DNA of 51,288 bases, from NCBI GenBank assembly GCA_026706445.1, contig JAPOYT010000090.1:1-51288 (forward strand). The letters are read 5' to 3'. This document shows, piece by piece, positions 1 to 9,154 of this stretch. Source of the stretch: Chloroflexota bacterium (GTDB lineage: Bacteria > Chloroflexota > Anaerolineae > Aggregatilineales > Phototrophicaceae). The position numbers were made by a program, and so were the translations under genes. Under the pieces are notes generated by a model. That model did no database searches and was not told the DNA's origin. It saw nothing but the letters and a program-made list of their open reading frames with translations. Within the stretch, counting starts at the first letter, position 1, and the number at the start of each line of letters is the position of its first letter.

Positions 1-104
1 TGGGCGACTCAAGAGTCGCCCCTACAAAATCATAGGTACTTGGGGTTGGGGATATCATCTCGAGGATGGCTCAAAGAATTTCCACCGACTTCGATACACT
101 TCCG
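1..104 (+). repeat. Half of a MITE-like interspersed repeat (cut by window edge)
   Basis: The first ~104 bases are a near-identical inverted copy of 16240-16343. The copy begins with a perfect 9-bp hairpin (GGGCGACTC, AA, GAGTCGCCC at 2-21), runs through a shared core, and ends in GATACACTTCC, the same terminal motif seen at 16426 and, inverted, at 51129. Only the hairpin-to-terminus half is present, so the rest probably lies outside the window. The remaining bases up to the first gene (105-269) show no gene or clear regulatory signal. Confidence 0.8.
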
Positions 105-269
105 TCAGGTCGCGATTTTGCGGGCCTTCAATTTGTGACGAGTTCTGGGGACGCCTTCCTTGGCGGCGAGAAGCCTGCAACTTGTCATTTTACAAATTCA
201 ATGCCGTCAAGTAGACTTGCCGCGATTGTTGGCAACAAGAATTGACGCAGTTCAATAGGTTGCGAAATT

Positions 270-1178
270 ATGGCAAAACGAAGCCGCACGCGCGAAGCCC
301 GGCAGCGCCGCCAAAAACAGCGCCGCCAGAATAAACGGCTGCTAGTCCTGGCTCTTGTGGTGGCGGCCGCCGTCGTCGGCATCGCCGTTGTTGTCGTTTC
401 TAATCAGCCGGTCGAAGCTCATATAGCGGACGATCTGTCAGCCCGCTACCAGGGCATCGAGCGCAGCAATTCGCCGGAGGGCTATCCGCGCCTGGGCAAC
501 CCGGACGCGCCTGTGACCATGGAAGAATACGCCAGTTTCGCTTGCCCCGGCTGCCAGGCTTTTCACAGCGACAGCCTGGACGCCGTGCTGGAGCGGGTGA
601 GGGACGAGCAGCTTCTCTTCACCTATGTGCCGCTCAACACCGGCTCGATTCCCAATGCGCCTGGCGCTTCTCGCGCGGCTCTTTGTGTCGGGCAGCAGGG
701 CATGTTCTGGGAAATGCACGATGTGCTTTTCGATTGGCAGACGCGCTACGGGAACACCGCATTTTCCCAAAACCGTCTCTTGACCGGCGTCGCGCAGCTC
801 GGATTAAACAGCGACGCCTTCACCGCCTGCTTCAACTCGGCGGGAATCAGCCGCACGCTTGAATCGGCCGCCGACGAAGGGATATCTACGACGCCAACGC
901 TTCGCGTGAATGGCGTTACGGTGGAGTCAAGCCAGGCTGGGGCGATCCCGTCGGCGGACACAATCCTGCAAGCTATCGACGATGCCACCCCAGCCGAATG
1001 GGGGCAGGCGAGCGCGCCGACCCAAACTGTACTGCCCACTGATACCGCGCTAACTTCCAGCGCGCCAGCGACCGATGATGTGCCGCCGAGCGCAACCGCC
1101 TCACAGGCCATTGCAACGACGGCGACGGTGGAGCAGGCCGCCTCAACGGTTGCTCCCGCCGCTACCGCGACCCAATAG
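270..1178 (+). CDS. Membrane-anchored DsbA-like thioredoxin-fold protein
   Basis: 302 residues. A very basic N-terminus (1-23, many Arg/Lys) precedes one hydrophobic segment (about 24-44), giving an N-in signal anchor. The body is a DsbA/thioredoxin_4-type domain (about 70-240) with the active site C92-P-G-C95 and the expected cis-proline loop (GISTTPTLRVNG). Such proteins oxidise or isomerise disulfides, or reduce substrates, outside the membrane. The last ~65 residues are low complexity (Ala/Thr/Pro/Ser), probably a disordered extracellular tail. A weak AGG lies about 10 nt before the ATG. The gene stands alone, followed by a convergent HIT gene. The fold and location are clear; oxidase versus reductase role cannot be told from sequence. 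Confidence 0.85.
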   Translation: MAKRSRTREARQRRQKQRRQNKRLLVLALVVAAAVVGIAVVVVSNQPVEAHIADDLSARYQGIERSNSPEGYPRLGNPDAPVTMEEYASFACPGCQAFHSDSLDAVLERVRDEQLLFTYVPLNTGSIPNAPGASRAALCVGQQGMFWEMHDVLFDWQTRYGNTAFSQNRLLTGVAQLGLNSDAFTACFNSAGISRTLESAADEGISTTPTLRVNGVTVESSQAGAIPSADTILQAIDDATPAEWGQASAPTQTVLPTDTALTSSAPATDDVPPSATASQAIATTATVEQAASTVAPAATATQ

Positions 1179-1211
1179 CCAGCGCGCGCGATTCTGCGCC
1201 GCTTGACGAAT

Positions 1212-1559
1212 TTACTTCTTCGCCAACATCGGTCCCAGGCTGCGGCCGCCCAATATATGCATGTGCAAGTGAAAGACTTCCTGCCCGCCGTCTTCGTTGC
1301 AATTGACGATCAGCCGGTAGCCGTTCTGCGCAATGCCCTCGTCCCGCGCGATCCTGGCTGCCACCGTAAACAGGCGGCCCAAAACCGCTTCGTCAGCCGC
1401 CTTGACATCGTTGGCGGTGGGGATCTCCTTCTTGGGGATGATCAGAATGTGGACGGGCGCCTGCGGGGCGATATCGCGAAAAGCCAATACCAACTCGTCT
1501 TCGTAAACGATATCGGCCGGGATTTCCCTGGCGATGATCTTGGAAAAAATGGTGCTCAC
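1212..1559 (-). CDS. HIT family protein (histidine-triad nucleotide hydrolase, HINT-like)
   Basis: About 115 residues, the usual length of a bacterial HINT protein. The N-terminus ([20 protein letters not shown]) is typical of the family, and the histidine triad HLHMH followed by ILGGR is near the C-terminus. Such proteins hydrolyse nucleoside phosphoramidates and related adenylated compounds in the cytoplasm. The start chosen is GTG at 1559, because GGAG lies 6 nt before it and the family N-terminus begins there. A GTG at 1595 would overlap the fabG stop by 4 nt and add 12 unconserved residues. It lies directly downstream of fabG on the same strand and is probably co-transcribed. Confidence 0.9.
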   Translation of the reverse strand: MSTIFSKIIAREIPADIVYEDELVLAFRDIAPQAPVHILIIPKKEIPTANDVKAADEAVLGRLFTVAARIARDEGIAQNGYRLIVNCNEDGGQEVFHLHMHILGGRSLGPMLAKK

Positions 1560-1591
1560 TTTTAATCTCCAATCTAATGCGCTGCCGCAAT

Positions 1592-2338
1592 TCACATGAC
1601 CATGCCGCCATCGACGACCAGCGTTTGTCCGGTGATGTAGGCGGCCTCATCCGATGCCAGGAAAGCTACCGCCTTGGCGATATCTTGCGCCGCGCCCATC
1701 CGACCCAGCGGGATCGCTTCAATCGCCTTTTCGCGGATTTCGTCGGCCAAGTCCGCCGTCATATCGGTCTCCACGAAACCGGGCGCAACCGCATTGACGC
1801 GGATGCCGCGCACGGCAACCTCCTTCGCCAGCGATTTGGTCAGCCCGATGATGCCCGCTTTGCTGGCGGCGTAATTCGTCTGTCCGCCATTGCCGGCTAT
1901 GCCGACCACGCTGGTGATATTGATGATGCTTCCGCTTCGTTTGCGCATCATCGTGCGCGCCGCCGTCTTGCAGCAGAGCCAGCAGCTGCGCAGATTCGTT
2001 TCGATCACAGCGTCGAAGTCGTCCGGCTTCATCATCATGATGATATTGTCGCGCGTCATGCCGGCGTTATTGACCAGGATGTCGATTGTGCCGAAGTCAG
2101 AGACGATCGCCTTGAACATCGCCGTGACTTGATCCGCGTCGCTGACATCCGCCTGCGCGCACCGGGCGGCGCCGCCAGCTTTTTCAATCTGTGCGACGAC
2201 TTCCGCGGCGGCCGCTCCACTCCGGCGGTAATTCACAATTATGGTCGCGCCGCGCGCCGCCAATTCCTGGCAGATCGCGCGCCCGATGCCGCGCCCGCCG
2301 CCAGTGACGAGCGCGATCTTGCCCTCGAGATTGGACAT
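1592..2338 (-). CDS. fabG: 3-oxoacyl-[acyl-carrier-protein] reductase
   Basis: 248 residues, standard length for FabG. It is a short-chain dehydrogenase with the NADP-binding TGGGRGIG (12-19), the NNAG motif near 91-94 and the catalytic tetrad N115, S143, Y156, K160 (YAASK). The C-terminus [21 protein letters not shown] is the classic FabG ending. It catalyses the NADPH-dependent reduction of 3-oxoacyl-ACP in fatty acid elongation. No other fatty-acid synthesis genes flank it, so a related SDR role cannot be fully excluded, but overall similarity to FabG is strong. Confidence 0.92.
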   Translation of the reverse strand: MSNLEGKIALVTGGGRGIGRAICQELAARGATIIVNYRRSGAAAAEVVAQIEKAGGAARCAQADVSDADQVTAMFKAIVSDFGTIDILVNNAGMTRDNIIMMMKPDDFDAVIETNLRSCWLCCKTAARTMMRKRSGSIINITSVVGIAGNGGQTNYAASKAGIIGLTKSLAKEVAVRGIRVNAVAPGFVETDMTADLADEIREKAIEAIPLGRMGAAQDIAKAVAFLASDEAAYITGQTLVVDGGMVM

Positions 2339-2402
2339 GCTGTTTCTCTCCAGGTCGGTATTTGATGCCTGCCGTCAATATAATTCCTGCCATTCAATAT
2401 CG

Positions 2403-4028
2403 CTATGGTTCTCCGCCGACCCAGCCGATCAACTTGACTTGCCCGCGCAGGTCGCGCGTCAGGCTTGTTGCGCCGAAGCCATTATAGCTTGCGATGTAGA
2501 TGTCATTTCTTCCATCAACCGACGGATTTACGCCCGTGAAGGCAATATACTGTCCATCGGGCGAATACTTCGGATCGCACATGGTGGGCGGCGGACCCCC
2601 GCTGGCGACATTTCCGAAGCCGAGATTCTTGACGCGGATGCCAAATGGACATTGGCCCGCGGTACCGCCAATGGCGATGCGTTCGCCATCAGGCGACCAG
2701 CTCGCAACCATGCCATAACGCGGAAGATCCAACTCGCTGTCTCGGCCCAGCGCCAGTCCGGTCGCGCTAAGCAGGACAATTTCATTCCTGCTGTCGGCGA
2801 CCTGAACGACCACGCGATTCCCGTCCGGCGACCATGAATCGGACAGATAGCTTGCTGTTGCGGAGGTCCCCGCAGCGCGCGCCTCGCGCACTTCTCCCGT
2901 CTCAATATCTGCGCGCCAGATTCGACGCTGTGGATTCCGCAAATCAAAGGGGCTGCCGCTGGCGAAAGCCAGGAGCGAAGCGCTAATCCAACTGGGCGCC
3001 TCGGAAACAAGCACATCCGAAAGCTGCCGCGTGCGACCGCTGCCAATTTCGTACAAGTAGACCTGTCCGCCGCTCGGGGGCGGCATCGTTAAAGCGTCGC
3101 AGAAGTTCGTCTCGCTCGGGTTCCAACTGGGACATGTTGCGCGGTCGGAAACAAAGGCGATGTAGCGGCCATCTGGCGACCAGCGGGGCCACCAATCATA
3201 CGAACCTTTGCCGCTGATATTCTTCGGCGATGAGCCGTCAGTGGCGGCCAAATAGATGTCGATGTCATAGCCGGTGGCAACGGCAATCGCCATGCGGCTG
3301 CCATCGGGCGACCAGTCGGGCGGCATGTAGAAACCCCGCTGCACCAGCGGATTCTCGCCTGGCAGCATTCTCGCGCTGAATCCGTTTTTCAAATCCAGGA
3401 TGTAGAGCCCGCTCGTGCGGGGATCGTCGTCCGACTTGACATAAGCCAGCGCATTGCCCGGGCGCGCCGGGAAGACCTCCAGACTGATGGTCGAGATCAA
3501 TTCCAGCACTGGCATGCGCCGCCTCGTTCCGCTTGGCGATACGAAATACACCGTTTGCACGCCGGTGAAGGGCTGCGCCGTCGCGATATTGGCGATGCTC
3601 TGGCGATTGTTGGCGCTGGTGAAGGCGATCATCGGGTTGGAAAGGCCGTCGGCGATCGACGGCGGGATATCAGCCACATCCCAATTGTCAAAGACGAAGC
3701 CGAGGACGGGCAGCGCTGTGATCGTCGGCGTCAAAGTCGGCGAAGGCGACACCGTCGGCGTGGCGCTCAAGGTCGCGGTGGGGCTGGCGCTTGGGCTGGG
3801 CGTGGCCGTCGCTGTCGCGGTGGGCGCTGGCGTCGCTGTATACGTAGGCGTCGGGCTCGGCAGCGGCGACGGAACTGACGTGTTTGTGGGCGGCATGCTC
3901 GGCGACGGGCTGGGCGTCTCAGTGGGCTGGCTGAGAGCGCTGCAAGCCGCGAGAAGGATCAAAATGACCGGTAAGAGGAATCGCTGTGTCCTGTGATGAG
4001 CCAAAAAGGCGGAAGCTGAAGTTATCAC
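2403..4028 (-). CDS. PD40/TolB-like beta-propeller lipoprotein
   Basis: 541 residues from a GTG start. A hydrophobic signal (about 17-28) ends in the lipobox LLAAC (Cys29), so the protein is probably lipid-anchored outside the membrane. A long Pro/Thr/Ser/Ala-rich spacer (about 30-105) follows. The rest holds repeated WSPDG-type blades (for example DWSPDGSRMAIA, RWSPDGRYIAFVSD, SWSPDGNRVVVQV, SWSPDGERIAIGG, YSPDGQYIAFTG), the signature of WD40-like PD40/TolB propellers. These usually mediate protein or ligand binding; the partner here is unknown. The stop lies close to the fabG start, on the same strand. Confidence 0.85.
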   Translation of the reverse strand: MITSASAFLAHHRTQRFLLPVILILLAACSALSQPTETPSPSPSMPPTNTSVPSPLPSPTPTYTATPAPTATATATPSPSASPTATLSATPTVSPSPTLTPTITALPVLGFVFDNWDVADIPPSIADGLSNPMIAFTSANNRQSIANIATAQPFTGVQTVYFVSPSGTRRRMPVLELISTISLEVFPARPGNALAYVKSDDDPRTSGLYILDLKNGFSARMLPGENPLVQRGFYMPPDWSPDGSRMAIAVATGYDIDIYLAATDGSSPKNISGKGSYDWWPRWSPDGRYIAFVSDRATCPSWNPSETNFCDALTMPPPSGGQVYLYEIGSGRTRQLSDVLVSEAPSWISASLLAFASGSPFDLRNPQRRIWRADIETGEVREARAAGTSATASYLSDSWSPDGNRVVVQVADSRNEIVLLSATGLALGRDSELDLPRYGMVASWSPDGERIAIGGTAGQCPFGIRVKNLGFGNVASGGPPPTMCDPKYSPDGQYIAFTGVNPSVDGRNDIYIASYNGFGATSLTRDLRGQVKLIGWVGGEP

Positions 4029-4114
4029 TTGTTGGCAACCAGATCATCCAAATTTGGCTTGCCTAATGGAAGATAAAACTTGTCAACCCGGCCTGCTTTC
4101 ACGGACGGCAAACG

Positions 4115-6565
4115 TCAATTCGAATCTTCGTTGCGTTCTCGCTCATCATTCGCTGGACGTCGCTTTTCCGCTTCAAGATCGCGGCTTCGGATTGCCGGTG
4201 GTTCCAGCAGTACCAAATCCAAAACCTCGCTCATATCTTCGACAAATGTGATCGAGACATCGCGCTTCGCCGCTTTGGGAAGATCATGCATATCCTTCTG
4301 GTTGTCTTTCGGCAGGATGATTCGCGGAATATTGCGGCGGCGGGCGGCCAAAATCTTTTCCACGACGCCGCCGACGGGCAATATATGACCTCTAAGCGTG
4401 ATCTCCCCCGTCATTGCGTAGAACGCGTTCGCGGGCCGCTCCGTAAATGCCGAGATCAGCGCGGTGGCAAGCGTGATGCCGGCCGATGGACCGTCCTTGG
4501 GCACGGCGCCCTCCGGCATATGAATGTGAAGATCATAATTTTCGAAATCATCGGCGGGCAAGCCAAACTCATTCGCTCGCGCGCGAAGATAGCTCAAGGC
4601 AATATGAGCCGATTCTTGCAGCACATCGCCAAGCTGTCCCGTCAGCATCAGGTTTCCTTTTCCCGGCACCAGCGAAACTTCGACCGTCTGAATATCGCCG
4701 CCGTTGGGCGTCCAGACCAAGCCGCTGACGATGCCAATTGCGTCGTTGCGATTGACTCGCGAGTCTAGCATCTGCGGCGGACCCAGGTGCTTCTCGATGA
4801 TTGCCGGCGTGATGCGCCGCGGGAATCCGCGCTCGGAGGCGACTTTCCTGGCGATTCTGCGACACATTCTGGCGACTTCGCGCTCGAGATTGCGTACGCC
4901 GCTCTCGTACGTATAGTGCCGGATGATATGCTGCAGCGCGGTGGTGGAAAAACGGATTCGCTCATCGCCCAAGCCGTTTGCTTCCAGCTGCTTTGGTATC
5001 AAGAATCGGCGCGCGATTTCAATTTTCTCTTCTTCGGAATATCCCTTGAATTCGATCACCTCGAGGCGATCTTCCAGCGCTTCGGGAATCGAATACAAAT
5101 CATTGGCGGTGGTGATAAAAGTCACCTTGGAAAGGTCGTACGGTACTTCAAGATAGTGATCGACAAAGTTGACATTCTGCTCAGGATCAAGCACTTCAAG
5201 CAGCGCCGAGGCTGGATCCCCGCGAAAGTCGGAGCTCATCTTGTCAATCTCATCGAGCATAAAGACCGGATTCACCGTCTCGGCGCGTTCCATCTGCTGC
5301 AGGATCCGCCCAGGCATGGATCCGATATACGTGCGGCGGTGACCGCGAATTTCCGCTTCATCGCGCAGGCCGCCCAAGCTGATGCGCAGGAATTTGCAGC
5401 CGAGCGCATCGGATATGCTTTTGCCCAGTGAAGTCTTGCCGACGCCGGGCGGTCCGACAAAGCAGAGAATCGGGTTCTTCATTTTGTCCTTCGCCAGCTT
5501 GCGAACGGCGATATGCTCGATTATCCGCGCCTTGACCTTGGACAAACCGTAGTGCGCGCGCTCGAGGATGTCCTCGGCATTTTGCAAATTGAGATTCTCA
5601 TCGCTGATGACATTCCAGGGCAGGGTCAGCAAGCGATCGAGATAGGTGTGAATCACGCCCGACTCTGGCGACATTGGCGGAACGACGCCCAAACGCGACA
5701 TCTCTTTCATCGCTTTGTCTTCGACTTCGCTCGGCAAGTTCGAGGCGCGGATCCGCTCGGAAAGCTGGCTCATCTCCTGCTGGAAGATGTCGCCATCACC
5801 CAGTTCCTGCTGAATGATCCGCACTTGCTCACGAAGATACATCTCGCGCTGATTGGCGGCGATCTCATCTTGCAGGCGCGCGTGAACCTCGTCATGCATT
5901 TCCTTGTCATGCAAATCAGATGTCAGCAGCACTGCCAGCAATTCAAGCCGCTTTGCGACATCTTCCAGTTCGAGCAGCTGCTGCAGATCATCGGCCGGAA
6001 GCGGCAATATCGAGGCGAGCGAATCACACAGTTGCCCCGGATCCTCGAGTGACAGAATATGTTTGATGATGCTGTCGGGCATCGCCTCGTTGTATTGACT
6101 GCTGTGCTTGAACAGTTCTTTCAGCGCGTCCGCCAAAGAATCCAGCTTCTGAGGCTCAACCAAGTCTTCCGTCATTACACTGGCTCTCGCCACCGGGTAG
6201 GCGCCCGCTTGCCGAACCTCAAGAATGCGCACGCGCCGTCGGCCTTGCGCCAGCAGCTGGGTGCTTTCGTCTGCCATTTCCCTCGATTTGCCAGGCGCGA
6301 ATTCCGTGCCAACCGTATGTATCCGGTTGATCAGCGCTTCACTTTCTTGGTTTGGCTTGAGCTTGCAAGCGATTAAGGTGCGCTTTTGCTCGCGCGAGAA
6401 ACTGGCCGCGTTGATCTGCGCCTTTGTGGTTAGCGGGATCAGGCTCAATACGCGCGGAAAAAGCACTTGAGCGTCCAGCGGCAACAAGGGTAGCTCAAAT
6501 ACACCGTCGGATTCCGCTTCAGCGTTGTCGATGTGCTTGAATTCCAATGCTGTGTCTGATGCCAA
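4115..6565 (-). CDS. lon: ATP-dependent Lon protease
   Basis: 816 residues, typical of bacterial LonA. The N-terminal LON substrate-binding domain (about 20-215) is followed by a coiled-coil region, the AAA+ module with Walker A GPPGVGKT (371-378) and Walker B MLDEID (436-441), and the C-terminal protease domain. The catalytic dyad is Ser694 (in PKDGPSAG) and Lys737 (in GGVVEKILAARR). It degrades misfolded and regulatory proteins in the cytosol. The start appears to be TTG at 6565, with a weak purine-rich site upstream. The last ~20 residues are charged and unconserved. It is transcribed divergently from the surface-protein gene at 6771; no CIRCE heat-shock operator is visible between them. 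Confidence 0.97.
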   Translation of the reverse strand: MASDTALEFKHIDNAEAESDGVFELPLLPLDAQVLFPRVLSLIPLTTKAQINAASFSREQKRTLIACKLKPNQESEALINRIHTVGTEFAPGKSREMADESTQLLAQGRRRVRILEVRQAGAYPVARASVMTEDLVEPQKLDSLADALKELFKHSSQYNEAMPDSIIKHILSLEDPGQLCDSLASILPLPADDLQQLLELEDVAKRLELLAVLLTSDLHDKEMHDEVHARLQDEIAANQREMYLREQVRIIQQELGDGDIFQQEMSQLSERIRASNLPSEVEDKAMKEMSRLGVVPPMSPESGVIHTYLDRLLTLPWNVISDENLNLQNAEDILERAHYGLSKVKARIIEHIAVRKLAKDKMKNPILCFVGPPGVGKTSLGKSISDALGCKFLRISLGGLRDEAEIRGHRRTYIGSMPGRILQQMERAETVNPVFMLDEIDKMSSDFRGDPASALLEVLDPEQNVNFVDHYLEVPYDLSKVTFITTANDLYSIPEALEDRLEVIEFKGYSEEEKIEIARRFLIPKQLEANGLGDERIRFSTTALQHIIRHYTYESGVRNLEREVARMCRRIARKVASERGFPRRITPAIIEKHLGPPQMLDSRVNRNDAIGIVSGLVWTPNGGDIQTVEVSLVPGKGNLMLTGQLGDVLQESAHIALSYLRARANEFGLPADDFENYDLHIHMPEGAVPKDGPSAGITLATALISAFTERPANAFYAMTGEITLRGHILPVGGVVEKILAARRRNIPRIILPKDNQKDMHDLPKAAKRDVSITFVEDMSEVLDLVLLEPPAIRSRDLEAEKRRPANDERERNEDSN

Positions 6566-6770
6566 GAATAAATCTTTCGCCTATCACGCGATTCGAAACT
6601 TTGGGCTGACAAGTGTAGCTCAATTCCAAGGCAAAAGTAAGTCCCGCTCGTCTACCCGATACGCTGACCAAACTTGTATACAGCTATGCGAAGCAAAAGA
6701 CCGCCGAGCCGGCAATCGCCGCAAATTCGATATAGACTTGCTCGCAACGAAGCCCATCAGTAGACTTAAA

Positions 6771-8204
6771 ATGCGCTTGCCGTATTCGGGAATACTGCCT
6801 ATGCGTTTGCCTCGCTCGGTCTCGCTCTTTGCTGCCGCCTTCGGCGCGGTGATCGTCTTCGCAGTCGGCAGCCTGCTTCTCAGACCCCCTTTGCCCTTGA
6901 TTGTCGAAGCGGGATTCGATCGGTCATCAATTAGTCCAAATGCCGATGGGGAAGATGACATCGCAGTATTCGAATACAGTCTGTCGCGCCCGGCGACAGT
7001 CAGCTTGTCTTTAATTTCCGAGCAGGAGCGGCAGTTTTATTTCCGGCGCCATCAAGCGCGCGATGATGGCGAATACCGCGTGCTCTTCAGTGGCATCGTC
7101 GATGGCTTTCTAAACGACGGCGAAAGGGCTTACGGCGAGATTGAGCGGCGCCTGATTCCAAATGGAAATTATGGCTGGCTGCTGGAAGCGCAGGCGGGCG
7201 ACGGCGCTTCCATGAGCGCGCGTGGCGCGCTGTTGGTTGAGGCGGGCGATACGCCCCTGCCAATCATGTCGGAATTCTCCATTTCGCCCGCTGTCTTTTC
7301 GCCGAACCAGGATGGCATCGCCGATCGCGTCAGCATCAACGTCTATCTGGAAAAGGATGTGGAACGTCTCGATGTATTTCTCCTTGGCGCGGACGGCGCG
7401 CGGATTCCCATTTCCGCGCGCGTAGAAGAGCGGCAGTACGGCGAAGCGGGGCGTCACCAATTTGATTACGAAGGCGGCATTGATCTCGGCGTCGATCCGC
7501 CGCCCGATGGCGCGTATAAGGTCGTCGCCCTGGCGCAAGACGCGGTCGGGCAGCGCATGCGAATGGAGGGAGAACTCACGATCATGACGGGCGGCAAGCC
7601 CTTCGCCGAGATTAAGCCCCAAGCGCCCGGCGTCGATGTCGCATTCGCTGTGCAGCCTTATGACGAAAACTGGTTTTCAACCGCCGGCAATCTTGGAGAT
7701 TTACTGCCGCAGCCTGATGACACACTATCGCTGGCTTATTCGCAGCAGATAACGGTGCCCCTGGGCGATATGCTCGTCTTCCGCTTGACCGTCGAAAATT
7801 ACGGTCCGGTGCCGATACGCACAAGCGGCCCAGCGCCCGGCGCCGTGTATCAACAGGATCAGCTTGCGGGGACCTTGGGCTACTTTGACGAGTCGGGGGC
7901 TTGGCGCGTCGGCATTCAGTGCGAGACTTCCATCACCAGTTTCCCTTATCGCTGGGCGGTCGCGCGCGACGAATTGCTGCAAGAAGTTTTCGATGAAGCC
8001 AGCGAAAACACTTATCGCTTCCTGGCGCCGGGAGCGCGCGCAGTCGTCTGGGGCGCCATCCGCATGACCGAGGTCAAAGCGCGCAATCCGCAGAATTGCT
8101 GGGCTGGCCTCATCCATGAGGATGTCGCCATCAGTCTCCGCAATAATCACGTCGGCATGCGTTCGATCATGATTGTCGATCCGGAAAGCGGCTCTGCAAG
8201 TTGA
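6771..8204 (+). CDS. Exported protein with FlgD-like/CHU_C-type Ig domains
   Basis: About 477 residues from ATG 6771 (ATG 6801 is an alternative; the frame stays open back to 6525 but that would overlap lon). A signal anchor lies at about 16-38. Two copies of the FlgD/gliding-motility-type Ig signature follow: ISPNADGEDD (near 55) and FSPNQDGIAD (near 177), each opening a beta-rich domain in which a typical P-N-x-D-G turn may bind calcium. The remaining ~250 residues are beta-rich and unrecognised. It overlaps the next gene's start by 4 nt, so it is co-transcribed with two glycosyltransferases and probably belongs to the cell surface. Exact function unknown. Confidence 0.75.
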   Translation: MRLPYSGILPMRLPRSVSLFAAAFGAVIVFAVGSLLLRPPLPLIVEAGFDRSSISPNADGEDDIAVFEYSLSRPATVSLSLISEQERQFYFRRHQARDDGEYRVLFSGIVDGFLNDGERAYGEIERRLIPNGNYGWLLEAQAGDGASMSARGALLVEAGDTPLPIMSEFSISPAVFSPNQDGIADRVSINVYLEKDVERLDVFLLGADGARIPISARVEERQYGEAGRHQFDYEGGIDLGVDPPPDGAYKVVALAQDAVGQRMRMEGELTIMTGGKPFAEIKPQAPGVDVAFAVQPYDENWFSTAGNLGDLLPQPDDTLSLAYSQQITVPLGDMLVFRLTVENYGPVPIRTSGPAPGAVYQQDQLAGTLGYFDESGAWRVGIQCETSITSFPYRWAVARDELLQEVFDEASENTYRFLAPGARAVVWGAIRMTEVKARNPQNCWAGLIHEDVAISLRNNHVGMRSIMIVDPESGSAS

Positions 8205-9154
8205 ACGCGGACAGCCCTTCGAAGACTGATTTAGCCGTTGTCATCGTCACCTGGAACAACGCGGCCGTCATCGGCGACGCCCTGCGAAGTCTAGTCGACG
8301 ACTTGAAAGAAAGTGGATTGCGGCATGAAGTCTGGGTAGTTGATTCCGCATCCGATGACCAAACTGCGGATATTGTGCGCCGAGACTTTCCTTCGCTAAA
8401 GTTGGTTGAATCCGCAAGGAACATAGGTTTCGCCGCGGCCAACAATCTCGCCTTGCGGCGGCTGGGCTTCGGCGACGCGCCGCCGGAGCGGGACTTGCCT
8501 TCGGCCGTATACCTGCTGAATCCGGACACAGTCACGCATCGCGGCGCGACCAAGCGAATGTACGATGAACTGCTGTCGCGATTCGATGTGGCGGTGGTCG
8601 GCGCGCGGCTGACCTTCGCCGATGGCCGCTTCCAGCATAGCGCCTTTCGCTTCCCCGGTCTGCGCCAGATTTGGGCCGAGCTTTTCCCTACTGCCGGTCG
8701 ACTGCTGGAGGGATCGTTCAACGGGCGCTTTCCGCGGTCCCTTTACGCGGGCAGCCGCGCTTTTGAGGTAGATTTCACCCTTGGCGCCACGATGATGCTC
8801 AAACGTGAAGTCATTGAACAGTCGGGCCTGTTCGATGAAGAATTCTTCCTCTACTGCGAAGAGGTCGACTGGGCTTGGCGCATCAAGAAATTGGGATGGC
8901 GAATCTTCTGCGTGCCGACCGCGCATGTCACGCACTTCGGCGGAGGCAGCACGTCGCAAGCTCGTCCGAGCAGCCTCATCCAATTGTGGAAAAGTAGGCT
9001 ACTATTGTACGAGAAACATTATCCGAGTTGGAAAAGCCGACTGGCGCGCCAACTGGTGATCTGGGGCATGCGGCGGAAAATGCGACGCTTGAGCGCCGCC
9101 GACACCGAACTGGCGGCCGCCTGCCGGGCTGTCATTGAGTTGGCGAAAGCATGA
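8201..9154 (+). CDS. Family 2 glycosyltransferase (rhamnosyltransferase-like)
   Basis: 317 residues from a TTG start that overlaps the upstream stop (TTGA), which points to translational coupling. It has the GT-A fold signature of GT2 enzymes: VVIVTWNN at 13-20, a VVDSASDDQT turn, the NIGFAAANNLALR motif, YLLNPDT as the metal-binding acidic site, and FLYCEEVDWAWRIKKLGW (the ED and W residues of WbbL-like enzymes) near 225-242. It probably transfers a deoxy-sugar or hexose from a nucleotide sugar to a surface glycan at the inner face of the membrane. Donor and acceptor cannot be read from sequence. Confidence 0.88.
   Translation: MNADSPSKTDLAVVIVTWNNAAVIGDALRSLVDDLKESGLRHEVWVVDSASDDQTADIVRRDFPSLKLVESARNIGFAAANNLALRRLGFGDAPPERDLPSAVYLLNPDTVTHRGATKRMYDELLSRFDVAVVGARLTFADGRFQHSAFRFPGLRQIWAELFPTAGRLLEGSFNGRFPRSLYAGSRAFEVDFTLGATMMLKREVIEQSGLFDEEFFLYCEEVDWAWRIKKLGWRIFCVPTAHVTHFGGGSTSQARPSSLIQLWKSRLLLYEKHYPSWKSRLARQLVIWGMRRKMRRLSAADTELAAACRAVIELAKA

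Noticed and set aside
1603-2365. Long open frame opposite fabG
   Set aside because: It lies wholly antisense to a confidently identified gene and has no family features; the same applies to other long antisense frames over lon, ppc and the lys genes.
6566-6770. Heat-shock (CIRCE-like) operator or clear promoter for lon
   Set aside because: No TTAGCACTC-N9-GAGTGCTAA inverted repeat and only weak hexamers were found.
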